Assembly (NCBI GenBank): GCA_030678995.1
Contig: JAUXTQ010000051.1
Location: 1-64,000 of the forward strand
DNA: 64,000 nt
Direction: 5' to 3'
From: Caulobacter sp.
GTDB lineage: Bacteria; Pseudomonadota; Alphaproteobacteria; Caulobacterales; Caulobacteraceae
The notes under the pieces were generated by a model, which worked only from the letters and a program-made list of their open reading frames with translations, did no database searches and was not told the origin of the DNA. The number at the start of each line of letters is the position of its first letter. Position 1 is the first letter of the stretch. Of the stretch, positions 25,347 to 34,393 are shown in pieces. The position numbers and the translations under genes are program-made.

Positions 25347-26795
25347 CTACAGCGGCAGGGTGACGCGGGCCGTCAGGCCGCCGCCCGGTCGCGTCTTCAG
25401 GATGACGTCGCCGCCGTGGGCGCGGGCCACCGAGCGCACCACCGCCAGACCCAGGCCCGCCCCGCCGGTCTCCCGGCTGCGGGAGGGCTCGCCGCGGTAG
25501 AAGGGCTCGAAGACCCGCTCCAGCTCCTCCGCGGCGATGCCCGGGCCGTCGTCCTCGATCTCGATCACCGCGCTGCCGTCCTCGGCGAACACCCGTCCAC
25601 GGGCGCGGTGGCCGTACTTCAGGGCATTCTCCACCAGGTTGGCGGCCAGACGGCGCAGGGCCACCGGGTCACCCTCGACCACCAGCCGCTCCGAGGGCAG
25701 GGCCGTGGCGTCGGCGCCGGTCTCGGCGGCCTCGTCCAGCACGCTCTCGATCAGGGAGGACAGTTCCAGCTTCTCGCGCGGCCCGGCGCGGGTGGCGTCG
25801 CGCACGAAGCCCAGGGTGGCGGAAATCATCGCGTCCATCTGGTCGATGTCGGCGGCCAGCTTGCCACGGATCTCCTCCGGCGCGGCCTCGATGCGGAAGC
25901 GCAGGCGGGTGAGGGGGGTGCGCAGGTCGTGGGCGATGGCCCCGACCATGGCGGTGCGGTCCTCGACATAGCGCCGCAGCCGCTCCTGCATGCGGTTGAA
26001 CGCCTCGGCGGCGGCGGTCACCTCGCTTGACCCGCCCAGTTCCAGCGGTGGCGCGCGCGGGTCGCGACCGAGCCGCTCGGCGGCCGTGGCGAAGGCTGAA
26101 ATGGGCGCCGACAGCCGGCGGGCGAACAGCCAGGCCAGCGGCGCGATGGCCAGCACCGACAGCAGCAGGGTCACCAGGATGCGGCCCTGCCACGTTCCCA
26201 GCTGGAACGACGGCTCGGGCTGCGCCATCAGCCAGCGCCCGTCTGTCTGCCGCACGGCGACCCTGAAGGGGGCGAACAGCACCCGCTCATCGAACCGGGG
26301 CGCTCCGGCCGGCGGCGGGGGCGGCCCGTGCCGGCCATGCGCGCCTGGGGGCGGCCCCATGACATGGATGCCGGTCCCGTCGGCCTTGCCGCTGCGGAAG
26401 ACACGCACCTCGAAGCTGCGCTCCGTCTGCCCCGTCCAGAGCATGACGCGGCGCGGTCCATCGGTGCCGACGACAATCCGCGCGGGCTCGACCTGCAGGG
26501 CTTCGGCCAGGCTGCGGCGGACATCCTCGCGCCAACGTACGCCACGAGGCCGCAGTGCCGGCTCGACCGGCGGCTTGCGGACCGTGCGGACCACCAGCGG
26601 CCGCGACTCGGTGACGGTCGTCACGCCGGGATTGCGCAGGGCCTTGGCTACTTCGGACAGGCGATAGATCTCGGGCGGCGGCGGCGGAAGGCTGAAGATA
26701 ACCGCCGTCGAGATGGCGTGGGCCGCCACCAGGCTGACAATGACCAGGGCCAGCACCTGGACAAACAGGGGCGCGCCGCGACCGAACGGCTTCAT
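25347..26795 (-). CDS. Sensor histidine kinase (HAMP-HisKA-HATPase_c)
   Basis: The 482-residue kinase has an N-terminal helix (about 12-35), a Pro-rich periplasmic sensor region and a second helix near 210-228. A HAMP segment is followed by the H-box AIAHDLRTPLTRLRFRIEA, N-box LVENALKYGHRA, G1 box IEDDGPGIAAEE and a G-rich GGAGLGLAVV. It is of the EnvZ/QseC type. ATG 26795 overlaps the response-regulator stop. The efflux operon begins 99 nt downstream on the same strand, so it is the likely target. Confidence 0.9.
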   Translation of the reverse strand: MKPFGRGAPLFVQVLALVIVSLVAAHAISTAVIFSLPPPPPEIYRLSEVAKALRNPGVTTVTESRPLVVRTVRKPPVEPALRPRGVRWREDVRRSLAEALQVEPARIVVGTDGPRRVMLWTGQTERSFEVRVFRSGKADGTGIHVMGPPPGAHGRHGPPPPPAGAPRFDERVLFAPFRVAVRQTDGRWLMAQPEPSFQLGTWQGRILVTLLLSVLAIAPLAWLFARRLSAPISAFATAAERLGRDPRAPPLELGGSSEVTAAAEAFNRMQERLRRYVEDRTAMVGAIAHDLRTPLTRLRFRIEAAPEEIRGKLAADIDQMDAMISATLGFVRDATRAGPREKLELSSLIESVLDEAAETGADATALPSERLVVEGDPVALRRLAANLVENALKYGHRARGRVFAEDGSAVIEIEDDGPGIAAEELERVFEPFYRGEPSRSRETGGAGLGLAVVRSVARAHGGDVILKTRPGGGLTARVTLPL

Positions 26796-27538
26796 GACGA
26801 GCGGATCACCTTGGGCGAGAACATATAGCCCTCGCTGCGGATGGTGCGGATGATTTCGCCCCCGGCGCCGTCATCCAGTTTGCGCCGCAGCCGGCTGATC
26901 TGAACGTCGATGGCCCGGTCATAGGCCTCCGTGTCCGGGCCGCGGGCCATGTCGAGCAGCTGGTCGCGGGTCAGCACTCGCTGCGGCCGTTCGACGAAGG
27001 CCCGCAGCAGCGAGAACTCACCGCTGGAGAGGTTGACGATCACCCCCTGGGGCGAGCGCAGCTCCCGGCGCACCAGGTCCAGCCGCCAGCCGGCGAACTC
27101 GCAGGCGGCGCCGACATGGTCATCGCTCGGGCGCGGTTCCTGCTTGCGGCGCAGCACGGCCCGGACCCTGGCCAGCAGCTCGCGCGGATTGCAGGGCTTG
27201 GGCAGGTAGTCGTCGGCGCCCAGCTCGAGACCGACGATGCGGTCGGTCTCCTCGCCCATGGCCGATAGCATGACGATGCCCGGCCCCCCGGGATTGCCTG
27301 ACAGGCGGCGGCAGATCGACAGGCCGTCCTCGCCCGGCATCATCACGTCGAGCACGATCAGGTCCACCGGCCCACGCTGCAGCACCGTCTCCATGCCACG
27401 GGCGTCGGCGGCCTGCTCGACCCGGTAGCCGTGCTTGCCCAGGAAGTCGGCGATCACGTCGCGGATTCCAGGGTCGTCATCGACCACCAGGATCCGTGCG
27501 CCGGGCTCTTCCGCGGGACTATGGGCGGTCTTGTCCAT
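26792..27538 (-). CDS. OmpR-family response regulator
   Basis: The 248-residue regulator has a receiver domain ([14 protein letters not shown], phosphoacceptor in [13 protein letters not shown], Lys in [15 protein letters not shown]). The C-terminal winged helix has [21 protein letters not shown] and the wing [16 protein letters not shown] 27538 was chosen because GGAG lies 6 nt upstream; an ATG at 27550 is also in frame. It is coupled to the kinase gene and probably regulates itself and the EF-hand/MacAB genes. Confidence 0.9.
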   Translation of the reverse strand: MDKTAHSPAEEPGARILVVDDDPGIRDVIADFLGKHGYRVEQAADARGMETVLQRGPVDLIVLDVMMPGEDGLSICRRLSGNPGGPGIVMLSAMGEETDRIVGLELGADDYLPKPCNPRELLARVRAVLRRKQEPRPSDDHVGAACEFAGWRLDLVRRELRSPQGVIVNLSSGEFSLLRAFVERPQRVLTRDQLLDMARGPDTEAYDRAIDVQISRLRRKLDDGAGGEIIRTIRSEGYMFSPKVIRSS

Positions 27539-27605
27539 CACGAGCTCCATGGCCGCCGTTGTGCCGCCAAGACGTGGCGCCGGAATTTCATCGCTGCAAC
27601 ACACA

Positions 27606-27631
27606 GGGACAGACACCAAGGTGTCTGTCCC
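27606..27631. repeat. REP-like palindrome after the glyoxalase II-like gene
   Basis: A near-perfect palindrome with GGGACAGACACC and GGTGTCTGTCCC arms. It lies 9 nt beyond the stop of the metallo-beta-lactamase-fold gene (27641, minus) and upstream of the response regulator on the same strand. Confidence 0.85.
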
Positions 27632-27640
27632 GATTTGGCG

Positions 27641-28351
27641 TTACATGTAGCGCTTGGGGACGGTGTCCAATGCCGGGGCTTCGCCCTCCTCGACGCCCAG
27701 GGCGAGGTCCGAGACGTAGGGATTGCACTTGCGCTCGAAGCCGAAGGTGCTCATCGGGCCGTGGCCGGGCACGAAGGCGACGTCGTCGCCCAGCGGCCAA
27801 AGCTTGAGGGTGATCGAGTCGATCAGCTGCTGGTGATTGCCGCGCGGAAAGTCGGTGCGGCCGATCGAACCCTTGAACAGCACATCGCCGACCTGGGCGA
27901 AGCGGGCCTCGCGATTGAAGAAGATCACGTGGCCGGGCGTGTGGCCGGGGCAGTGGATCACCTCGAACTGAGTCTCGCCCAGCTGCACCGTGTCGCCGTC
28001 GCCGAGCCAGCGGTCGGGGGTGAAGCTCTGGGCGCCGGGAATGCCGTACCGGGCGGCGCTTTCGGGGATCTGGTCGATCCAGAACTGGTCGTCGGGATGC
28101 GGTCCCTCGACGGGCGCGCCGGTCAGGGCCTTCAGCTCCGCCGTGCCGCCGGCGTGATCGAGGTGGCCGTGGGTGATCCAGATCTTCTCGACCGTCAGTC
28201 CCTGCTGGGTGATGGCGGCCATCAGGCGTGGGATGTCGCCGCCCGGATCGATGACCGCGGCCTTTTTGGTCTTCTCGCACCAGACGACGGTGCAGTTCTG
28301 CTGCAGCGGCGTGACCGGGGCGATGAAGGCCTTGATCGGGGATGTCGTCAC
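27641..28351 (-). CDS. Metallo-beta-lactamase-fold hydrolase, glyoxalase II-like (YcbL type)
   Basis: The 236-residue protein has the metal motif THGHLDHAGG (HxHxDH), a distal His in HCPGHTPGHV, the bridging Asp in VGDVLFKGSIGR and the last His in PGHGPMSTFGFE. This length and layout match the short glyoxalase II-like family acting on thioesters. GTG 28351 with CAGGAG 5 nt upstream is chosen over longer starts that run into the upstream terminator region. Confidence 0.87.
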   Translation of the reverse strand: MTTSPIKAFIAPVTPLQQNCTVVWCEKTKKAAVIDPGGDIPRLMAAITQQGLTVEKIWITHGHLDHAGGTAELKALTGAPVEGPHPDDQFWIDQIPESAARYGIPGAQSFTPDRWLGDGDTVQLGETQFEVIHCPGHTPGHVIFFNREARFAQVGDVLFKGSIGRTDFPRGNHQQLIDSITLKLWPLGDDVAFVPGHGPMSTFGFERKCNPYVSDLALGVEEGEAPALDTVPKRYM

Positions 28352-28422
28352 GGAAACTCCTGGAACGGCGGCTGGTCCATATGATCGGCGTTCAGGCGTT
28401 CCGAATAAAGGGGCGGCCAACG

Positions 28423-28449
28423 AAAAAGGCCCAGGATCGCTCCCGGGCC
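28423..28449 (-). terminator. Intrinsic terminator of the amino-acid permease
   Basis: On the minus strand, a hairpin with GGCCCGGGA and TCCTGGGCC arms (one G-T pair, 4-nt loop) is followed directly by five T residues. It lies 23 nt past the permease stop codon. Confidence 0.8.
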
Positions 28450-28472
28450 CTTCCGTCCTGTTGTCCGTCAGG

Positions 28473-30053
28473 TCAATCCGGCGCGTTGCTGTCGCCGATG
28501 CCGTGGACCTGGGCCTGCATGGCGCCCGGTCCAGGGCCGTCATCGTCGTGCTGCGGGAGACCCTTGCCGAGGCGCGAGTTCCAGAAGCCGTAGAAGATGT
28601 AGATCAGCCCGCCGAGGGAAAGGTACCCGCCCAGCAGCGTGGCCGGGATCAGGTCGCCCTTCTGGGCCTTGTCGTAGATGTCCAGCATCAGCGGCGCGAT
28701 CATCACCAGGGCGAAGAAGATGCCGAGCACCGGGGTGATGATGCCGAACGGCGCCGTGAACGGACGCTCCAGGTCGGGGCGGGCCCGGCGCAGGTGCATG
28801 ACGCTGATGCAGACAATCAGGAAGGCCGTGGCCGTGCCCAGGCTGACCAGGTCGCCGAGGATTTCGATCGGCAGCATGGCCGCGCCGATGGCGATGGCGA
28901 TGCCCAGGATGATCGTACCGATCCACGGCGTGCGGAACTTCTCGTGCAGCGTGGAGAACACCCGTGGCAGCAGCCCGTCCTTGGCCATGGCGTAGAACAC
29001 CCGGCTCTGGCCGTAGGTCAGGATCAGCATCACCGAGGTCAGACCTGCGACGGCGCCGACCTTGATCAGGATGGAGAACCAGCCCACGCCCATGCGGTCG
29101 ACGGCCAGCGCGATCGGCGCCGAGACGCCCAGTTCACGGAACGGCACCACGCCGGTCAGCACGGCGGCCACGGCCATGTAGATGATGGTGCAGACCAGCA
29201 GCGAACCGAGGATGCCGATGGGAATATCGCGCTTGGGGTTCTTGGCCTCGGCCGCGGCGGTGGAAACCGCCTCGAAGCCGACGTAGGCGAAGAAGATCAC
29301 CGAAGCAGCCCGGAATATGCCGGGGAGGCCGTATTTGAAGCCGCCCTCGTTGTCCGGGATGAACGGGGTCCAGTTCTCGAAGTTGATGAAGCCGATGCCC
29401 ATGACGATGAAGGCCAGCAGCACCCCGACCTTGATGGCCACGATGATGTTGTTGACCGTGGCGGACTCCGAGACGCCCAGCACCAGAAGGCCGGTCACCG
29501 CAAGGATGCCCAGGGCCCCCAGGATGTTGGCGCCGCCGCTCTGGATGAAGGTCATGCCGCCGTCGATGGGCACCGCCTGGATGAAGGACGTCGTCAGCAT
29601 GGGGGGTATCTCCATGCCAAAATTGTGCAGCAGACTGACCACGTTGCCGGACCAGCCGGCCGCCACGGTCGAGGCGGCGACGCCGTATTCCAGCACCAGA
29701 AGCCAGCCCATGACCCAGGCGAACAGCTCGCCCAGGGTGGTGTAGCTGTAGGTGTAGGCAGAACCCGCCACCGGCATGGTCGAGGCCAACTCGGCGTAGC
29801 AGAGGCCGGCGAAGATGCAGGCGAAGAAGGCCACGACGAACGACAGCATGACCGCCGGTCCGGCATAGTTGGCCGCGGCGTTGCCGGTCATGACGTAGAT
29901 GCCCGCGCCGATGATGCAGCCGATCCCGAGCAGGACCAGGTTCCAGGCCCCGAGGGTGCGCTTCAGCTTGTGAGTCTCTGACTCGTGCTGGACCTGCTCG
30001 ATGGATTTCTTGAGAAAAAGTCGGTTCCCGCGCTTAGCGGCATCTGCGGACAT
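28473..30053 (-). CDS. APC-superfamily amino-acid permease (cationic amino-acid transporter type)
   Basis: The 526-residue protein has about 12-14 membrane helices. The first begins LGIGCIIGAGIYVMTG, the APC substrate-binding motif, followed by YAGPAVMLSFVVAFFACIFAGLCYAELA. FFAYVGFEAVSTAAAEAKNP is also typical of the family. It imports amino acids at the inner membrane; specificity cannot be read from sequence. ATG 30053 was chosen because GGGGGAG precedes it. A rho-independent terminator follows the gene. Confidence 0.88.
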   Translation of the reverse strand: MSADAAKRGNRLFLKKSIEQVQHESETHKLKRTLGAWNLVLLGIGCIIGAGIYVMTGNAAANYAGPAVMLSFVVAFFACIFAGLCYAELASTMPVAGSAYTYSYTTLGELFAWVMGWLLVLEYGVAASTVAAGWSGNVVSLLHNFGMEIPPMLTTSFIQAVPIDGGMTFIQSGGANILGALGILAVTGLLVLGVSESATVNNIIVAIKVGVLLAFIVMGIGFINFENWTPFIPDNEGGFKYGLPGIFRAASVIFFAYVGFEAVSTAAAEAKNPKRDIPIGILGSLLVCTIIYMAVAAVLTGVVPFRELGVSAPIALAVDRMGVGWFSILIKVGAVAGLTSVMLILTYGQSRVFYAMAKDGLLPRVFSTLHEKFRTPWIGTIILGIAIAIGAAMLPIEILGDLVSLGTATAFLIVCISVMHLRRARPDLERPFTAPFGIITPVLGIFFALVMIAPLMLDIYDKAQKGDLIPATLLGGYLSLGGLIYIFYGFWNSRLGKGLPQHDDDGPGPGAMQAQVHGIGDSNAPD

Positions 30054-30183
30054 TCGTCTCGCTCCCCCAATGGCCAACGACCCCCGTCGGCGCAGTTAAC
30101 AGGTCGGGGACGTTAGCAGCTAAGCGGTCTCGCGCAACGCCCTCGGTGACGAGGGGCTTTCGACGCACTAGGACTGCCCCCAG

Positions 30184-32598
30184 ATGCTGCCGATTGAGGA
30201 AATCCTGCCCCGTCTGGGCGAGGCGCTGGCCGATGAGACCAGCGCGGTGCTCGTCGCCCCGCCGGGCGCCGGCAAGACCACGCGCGTCCCGCTGTTCCTG
30301 CTGGACCAGCCCTGGATCGCGGGCGGCAAGCTGATCGTGCTGGAGCCCCGCCGGCTGGCGGCCAGGGCGGCGGCGGCGCGCATGGCCTGGACGCTCGGCG
30401 AAAGCGTCGGCGAAACCGTGGGTTATCGCGTCCGGCTGCAGTCGAAAATCTCGGCCAGCACGCGCATCGAGGTGGTCACCGAGGGTGTCTTCACCCGCAT
30501 GATCCAGGACGACCCGGCGCTCGACGGCGTGGCGGCGGTGCTGTTCGACGAGTTCCACGAGCGCAGCCTCGACGCCGACCTCGGCCTGGCCCTGGCCCGT
30601 GACAGCCAGCAGTTGCTGCGCGATGACCTGCGGCTCCTGGTTATGTCGGCGACGCTGGACGGCGCGGCGGTGGCCGCGTTGCTGGGCGAGGCGCCGGTGA
30701 TCGAAAGCCGGGGCCGGGCCTTTCCGGTGGAGACCCGCTACCTCGGCCGCGATCCGGCCAAACGGCTGGACGAACAGACCGCCCGCGCGGTGGAAAAGGC
30801 CCTCGTGGAGGAGACCGGCAGCCTGCTGGTGTTCCTGCCGGGGCAGGGCGAGATCCTGCGCACCCGCGACCTGCTGGCCGAGCGGCTGCGGCGACCGGAC
30901 GTGGACCTGGCCCCGCTCTACGGCGCCTTGGACCCCGCGGAACAGGACCGCGCCATCAGCGCCTCGCCGCCGGGCCGCCGCAAGGTGGTGCTGGCGACCT
31001 CGATCGCCGAGACCAGCCTGACCATCGAGGGGGTGCGGGTGGTGATCGACGCCGGCCAGGCCCGTGTGCCGCGCTATGACCCAGCGAGCGGCCTGACCCG
31101 GCTGGAGACCATCCGCGTCTCCCGCGCCGCCGCCGACCAGCGCCGGGGCCGGGCCGGTCGGACGGAGCCGGGCGTCTGCTACCGGTTGTGGGAGGAGGCC
31201 GAAACCCGGGCGCTGGTTCCCTTCGCCCGGCCGGAGATCCTCGAGACCGACCTGTCGGGCCTGGCCCTGGACCTGGCCCGCTGGGGCGCGCGGGACGCCT
31301 CGGCCCTGGCCTTCCTCGACCCGCCGCCGGCCGCCGCCTTCGCCGAGGCGCGGGCGCTGCTTGAGCGGCTGCAGGCGCTGGACGGGCAGGGCGCCCTGAC
31401 CGCCCACGGCCGGCTGCTGGCCGGGATGCCCCTGCCGCCCCGGCTGGCGCACATGGTCGTGCGCGGGGCCGCCGGCGGTCAGGCGCTGCTGGCGGCGAAG
31501 ATCGCGGCCCTGCTGACTGAACGCGGACTGGGTGGCCGCGACGTGCATCTGGGCCACCGGCTGGAGACCTTCGACCGGGACCGTGGCCAACGGGCGAAGG
31601 ACGCCCGCCAGCTGGCCGAGCGCTGGGCGCGCGCCGCCGGCTCGCCGCCGAAACTGCCGCCGCTGGATGAGGCATTGCTGCTGGCCGAGGCCTTCCCCGA
31701 GCGGGTCGCCAAGGCGCGCGGGGCGTCGGGCGAGTTCCAGCTGGCCACCGGACGCGGCGCGCACCTCGACGCCGCCGATGTGCTGGCTCGCGAGCCGTGG
31801 ATCGCCGTCGGCGAGCTGGGCGGCGGGGCGGCGCGAGACCGCATCCTGCTGGCCGCGCCGCTGGAAGAGGCCGCCCTGCGCGAAGCCTTCGCCGACCGCC
31901 TGACCCGCGAGGAGCGGCTGGAGGTCGAGGCCGACGGCAAGGTGCGCGGCCGCCGCCTGCTGAAGCTGGACCGGCTGGTGATCGAGGACCGGCGGATCGA
32001 CAGGCCCGACCCGGCGATGATCACCGCGGCCCTGCTGGACCAGGTGCGGCGCCAGGGGCTGGGCGTCCTGCCGATGGACGCCGCCGGCTCCCTGCGGGCC
32101 CGGCTGGCCTTCCTCGGCGAGCCTCTGACCGATGAGGCCTTGCTCGCCCGGCTCGAGGACTGGCTCGCCCCGCTGCTCAAGGGCAAGACCAGCTTTGCCC
32201 AGCTGACCGCCGGCCAGGTTGCCGACGCCATCCGCGGCCTCGTCCCCTGGGACGTCCAGCGCCGCCTCGACGCCGAGACGCCGCTGCGTTTCACCGCCCC
32301 GACCGGCAACAGCTTCGCCATCGACTACGCCGCCGACGGCGGGCCGAAGGTCGAGGTGCGGGTGGGGGAGCTGTACGGCCTGTCGGTCCACCCGACGGTG
32401 GCCGGCGTCCCGCTCACCTTCAGTCTGCTCTCGCCCGGCCACAAGCCGATCCAGACCACGAAGGACATCCCCGGCTTCTGGAAAGGCTCATGGGCCGACG
32501 TGCGCAAGGACATGCGCGGCCGCTACCCCAAGCACGTCTGGCCGGAGGACCCCGCCGCCGCCGCGCCGGTGACCCGCGCCAAGCCGAAGGGGAAGTAG
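30184..32598 (+). CDS. hrpB: ATP-dependent RNA helicase HrpB
   Basis: The 804-residue DEAH-box-type helicase starts LPIEEILPRL. It has Walker A APPGAGKTT (25-33), motif Ia LEPRRLAARA, motif II LFDEFHERSLDADLGLAL, motif III SATLDG and motif VI QRRGRAGR. The HrpB C-terminal domain follows, with the conserved ending HVWPEDP. Its RNA role is poorly defined. The stop codon touches a REP-like palindrome that separates it from the convergent methyltransferase gene. Confidence 0.93.
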   Translation: MLPIEEILPRLGEALADETSAVLVAPPGAGKTTRVPLFLLDQPWIAGGKLIVLEPRRLAARAAAARMAWTLGESVGETVGYRVRLQSKISASTRIEVVTEGVFTRMIQDDPALDGVAAVLFDEFHERSLDADLGLALARDSQQLLRDDLRLLVMSATLDGAAVAALLGEAPVIESRGRAFPVETRYLGRDPAKRLDEQTARAVEKALVEETGSLLVFLPGQGEILRTRDLLAERLRRPDVDLAPLYGALDPAEQDRAISASPPGRRKVVLATSIAETSLTIEGVRVVIDAGQARVPRYDPASGLTRLETIRVSRAAADQRRGRAGRTEPGVCYRLWEEAETRALVPFARPEILETDLSGLALDLARWGARDASALAFLDPPPAAAFAEARALLERLQALDGQGALTAHGRLLAGMPLPPRLAHMVVRGAAGGQALLAAKIAALLTERGLGGRDVHLGHRLETFDRDRGQRAKDARQLAERWARAAGSPPKLPPLDEALLLAEAFPERVAKARGASGEFQLATGRGAHLDAADVLAREPWIAVGELGGGAARDRILLAAPLEEAALREAFADRLTREERLEVEADGKVRGRRLLKLDRLVIEDRRIDRPDPAMITAALLDQVRRQGLGVLPMDAAGSLRARLAFLGEPLTDEALLARLEDWLAPLLKGKTSFAQLTAGQVADAIRGLVPWDVQRRLDAETPLRFTAPTGNSFAIDYAADGGPKVEVRVGELYGLSVHPTVAGVPLTFSLLSPGHKPIQTTKDIPGFWKGSWADVRKDMRGRYPKHVWPEDPAAAAPVTRAKPKGK

Positions 32599-32626
32599 GG
32601 GACACGTACCTTCGGTACATGTCCCC
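32598..32626. repeat. REP-like palindrome between hrpB and the SpoU methyltransferase
   Basis: GGGGACA...TGTCCCC ends with inner stem GTACC/GGTAC around TTC. It overlaps the last base of the hrpB stop codon and ends 3 nt before the stop of the convergent methyltransferase, so it is effectively the whole intergenic region. Confidence 0.88.
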
Positions 32627-32629
32627 TGT

Positions 32630-33418
32630 TCAGTCCCCCGCCGCGTAGATCATGATCCCCGTCGCCACCGACAGGTTCAGGCTGTCGGCCCTTCCGCGCA
32701 TGGGAATCTTGACGTTCACATCGCAGACGGCCGCCAGTTCGGGGGGCAGGCCGGCCTGCTCGTTGCCCATCAGGATCAGGGTCGGGCGGCGGTAGTCGGC
32801 CTGGCGGTGATCGACCGTGGCGGTCAGCAGGGTGCCGACCACCGAGCCGCTCCAGCCGCCGCGCCAGGCGATGAACTCGGGCACCGTCGCCTTGACGATC
32901 GGCACGGCGAAGATCGAGCCCATGGTCGCCCGCACCGCCTCGACCGAATAGGGGTCGCAGCAGTCGCCGACCAGCACCACGCCGCCGCAGCCGGCGGCGT
33001 CGGCGGTGCGGATGATGGTCCCGAGGTTCCCCGGGTCGCGGACCATGTGCAGGGCGACCCAGACCTTGGCGCTCTTGGGCTCCAGCGCCTGGAGCGGGGT
33101 GAACACCTGGTCGAACACGGCCAGCACCGCTTGGGGGTTGTCGCGTCGGGAGATCTTTTCGAGGATCTCGCGATTGACCTCGATGACCTCGCCCCGGGCC
33201 ATGCCGGTGGCGGCGATGGCCTTGACCAGCAAGGGATGATCGGCGGCGTCCTTGCCGAACATCAGCACCTTCGGCGCATGGCCGAGCTCAATCGCCTCGG
33301 TGACGATTTTCAGGCCTTCGGCGAGAAACTGGCCGCTCTCCTCGCGGGCCTTGCGCATGTGCAGGGCCTTGAGCGCCTTGACCGTCGGATTGGTGTGCGA
33401 GGTGACGACCCGGGTCAT
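32630..33418 (-). CDS. TrmH/SpoU-family RNA 2'-O-methyltransferase
   Basis: The 262-residue protein has an N-terminal substrate-binding domain (KALKALHMRKAREESGQFLAEG). The SPOUT knot motifs are VRDPGNLGTIIRTADAAG (motif 1), ILMGNEQAGLP (motif 2) and IPMRGRADSLNLSVATGI (motif 3). It methylates ribose in rRNA or tRNA using SAM. It overlaps the second methyltransferase gene by 4 nt (ATGA), so the pair is one unit. Confidence 0.9.
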   Translation of the reverse strand: MTRVVTSHTNPTVKALKALHMRKAREESGQFLAEGLKIVTEAIELGHAPKVLMFGKDAADHPLLVKAIAATGMARGEVIEVNREILEKISRRDNPQAVLAVFDQVFTPLQALEPKSAKVWVALHMVRDPGNLGTIIRTADAAGCGGVVLVGDCCDPYSVEAVRATMGSIFAVPIVKATVPEFIAWRGGWSGSVVGTLLTATVDHRQADYRRPTLILMGNEQAGLPPELAAVCDVNVKIPMRGRADSLNLSVATGIMIYAAGD

Positions 33419-34305
33419 GCCGACCACCGGGCGAAGAAGCTGAGGCCCACCTGCCGGTCCCCGGCCTCCTCGACGAGGGCCAGCTCGCCCCAGTCGATGC
33501 GGCCCGCGCGGCTGGCCGTGGCTTCGGCGACCAGCCCGGCCATCGAGGCGCCGGAGATCCGCGCGGCATAGGCGTTGAGGATCAGGAAGTCGGCCTCGTC
33601 GGACAGCAGCCCGGCGCACAGGCCGATCATCTCCGGCAGGTCCTCGAACAGCCGCCAGACCTCGCCGTCCGGACCGCGCCCGAACTTCGGCGGATCAAGG
33701 ATGATCCCGTCATAGCGGCTGCCCCGCCGGTCCTCGCGCTGTACGAAGCGGCGGGCGTCCTCGACGATCCAGCGGACGTTGTCGATCCCGCACAAGGCGG
33801 CGTTCTCGCGGGCCCGGCTGACCGACTGTTTGGACGCGTCCACATGGGTCACCTGCGCCCCGGCGGCGGCGCAGACCAGGCTGGCGACGCCGGTGTAGCC
33901 GAACAGGTTGAGGATCTTCAGCGGTCGGCCGGCGGCGCGCTGGCGGGTGTCGAGCCATTCCCAGTTGGCCGCCTGCTCGGGGAAGAAGGCCAGGTGGCGG
34001 AAGTTGGTGAAACGGCCGTGGAACTTCACCTCGCCCCAGCCCAGTTCCCAGCTGTCGACCGGCGCGCCCTTGAACCGCCAGCGACCGGCCTCGTCTTCAT
34101 CCGTGGGATCGAACACCGCGTCGGCGGCGTCCCAGCGGGCGGCGGGCAGGCGAGGGGCCCACAGGCACTGCGGCTCGGGCCGGACCACGTGATAGGGGCC
34201 ATAGCGCTCGAGCTTGCGGCCGCCGCCGCTGTCGACCAGGGCATAGTCCGCCCAGCCGGTGGTGCGCATCAGGGCGGGGGTTTCGGCGACGATCGGCCCG
34301 GTCAT
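33415..34305 (-). CDS. Class I SAM-dependent methyltransferase (RlmI/RlmK-like)
   Basis: The 296-residue protein has the SAM-binding motif ILNLFGYTGVASLVCAAAGAQVTHVDASK, a post-I acidic residue and the catalytic IILDPPKFGRG. These are typical of 23S rRNA cytosine methyltransferases of the RlmI/YccW family, but the N-terminal PUA domain is missing. It is the upstream partner of the SpoU gene, which suggests a joint RNA-modification role. Confidence 0.83.
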   Translation of the reverse strand: MTGPIVAETPALMRTTGWADYALVDSGGGRKLERYGPYHVVRPEPQCLWAPRLPAARWDAADAVFDPTDEDEAGRWRFKGAPVDSWELGWGEVKFHGRFTNFRHLAFFPEQAANWEWLDTRQRAAGRPLKILNLFGYTGVASLVCAAAGAQVTHVDASKQSVSRARENAALCGIDNVRWIVEDARRFVQREDRRGSRYDGIILDPPKFGRGPDGEVWRLFEDLPEMIGLCAGLLSDEADFLILNAYAARISGASMAGLVAEATASRAGRIDWGELALVEEAGDRQVGLSFFARWSA

Positions 34306-34341
34306 GGCCGGGCGATACCGGCTCAGACGGGGACCTGTCCA

Positions 34342-34390
34342 GAGCGCTTCCCGCCAAAGTGGAAGCCGGTTTGGCGATCAGGAAGCGCTC
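34342..34390. repeat. Imperfect inverted repeat (GAGCGCTTCC...GGAAGCGCTC)
   Basis: Outer 10-bp arms are perfect, with inner arms CGCCAAA/TTTGGCG. It lies between the methyltransferase start (34305) and the glycosyltransferase stop (34394), and resembles dispersed palindromes common in alphaproteobacteria. Confidence 0.7.
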
Positions 34391-34393
34391 AAT

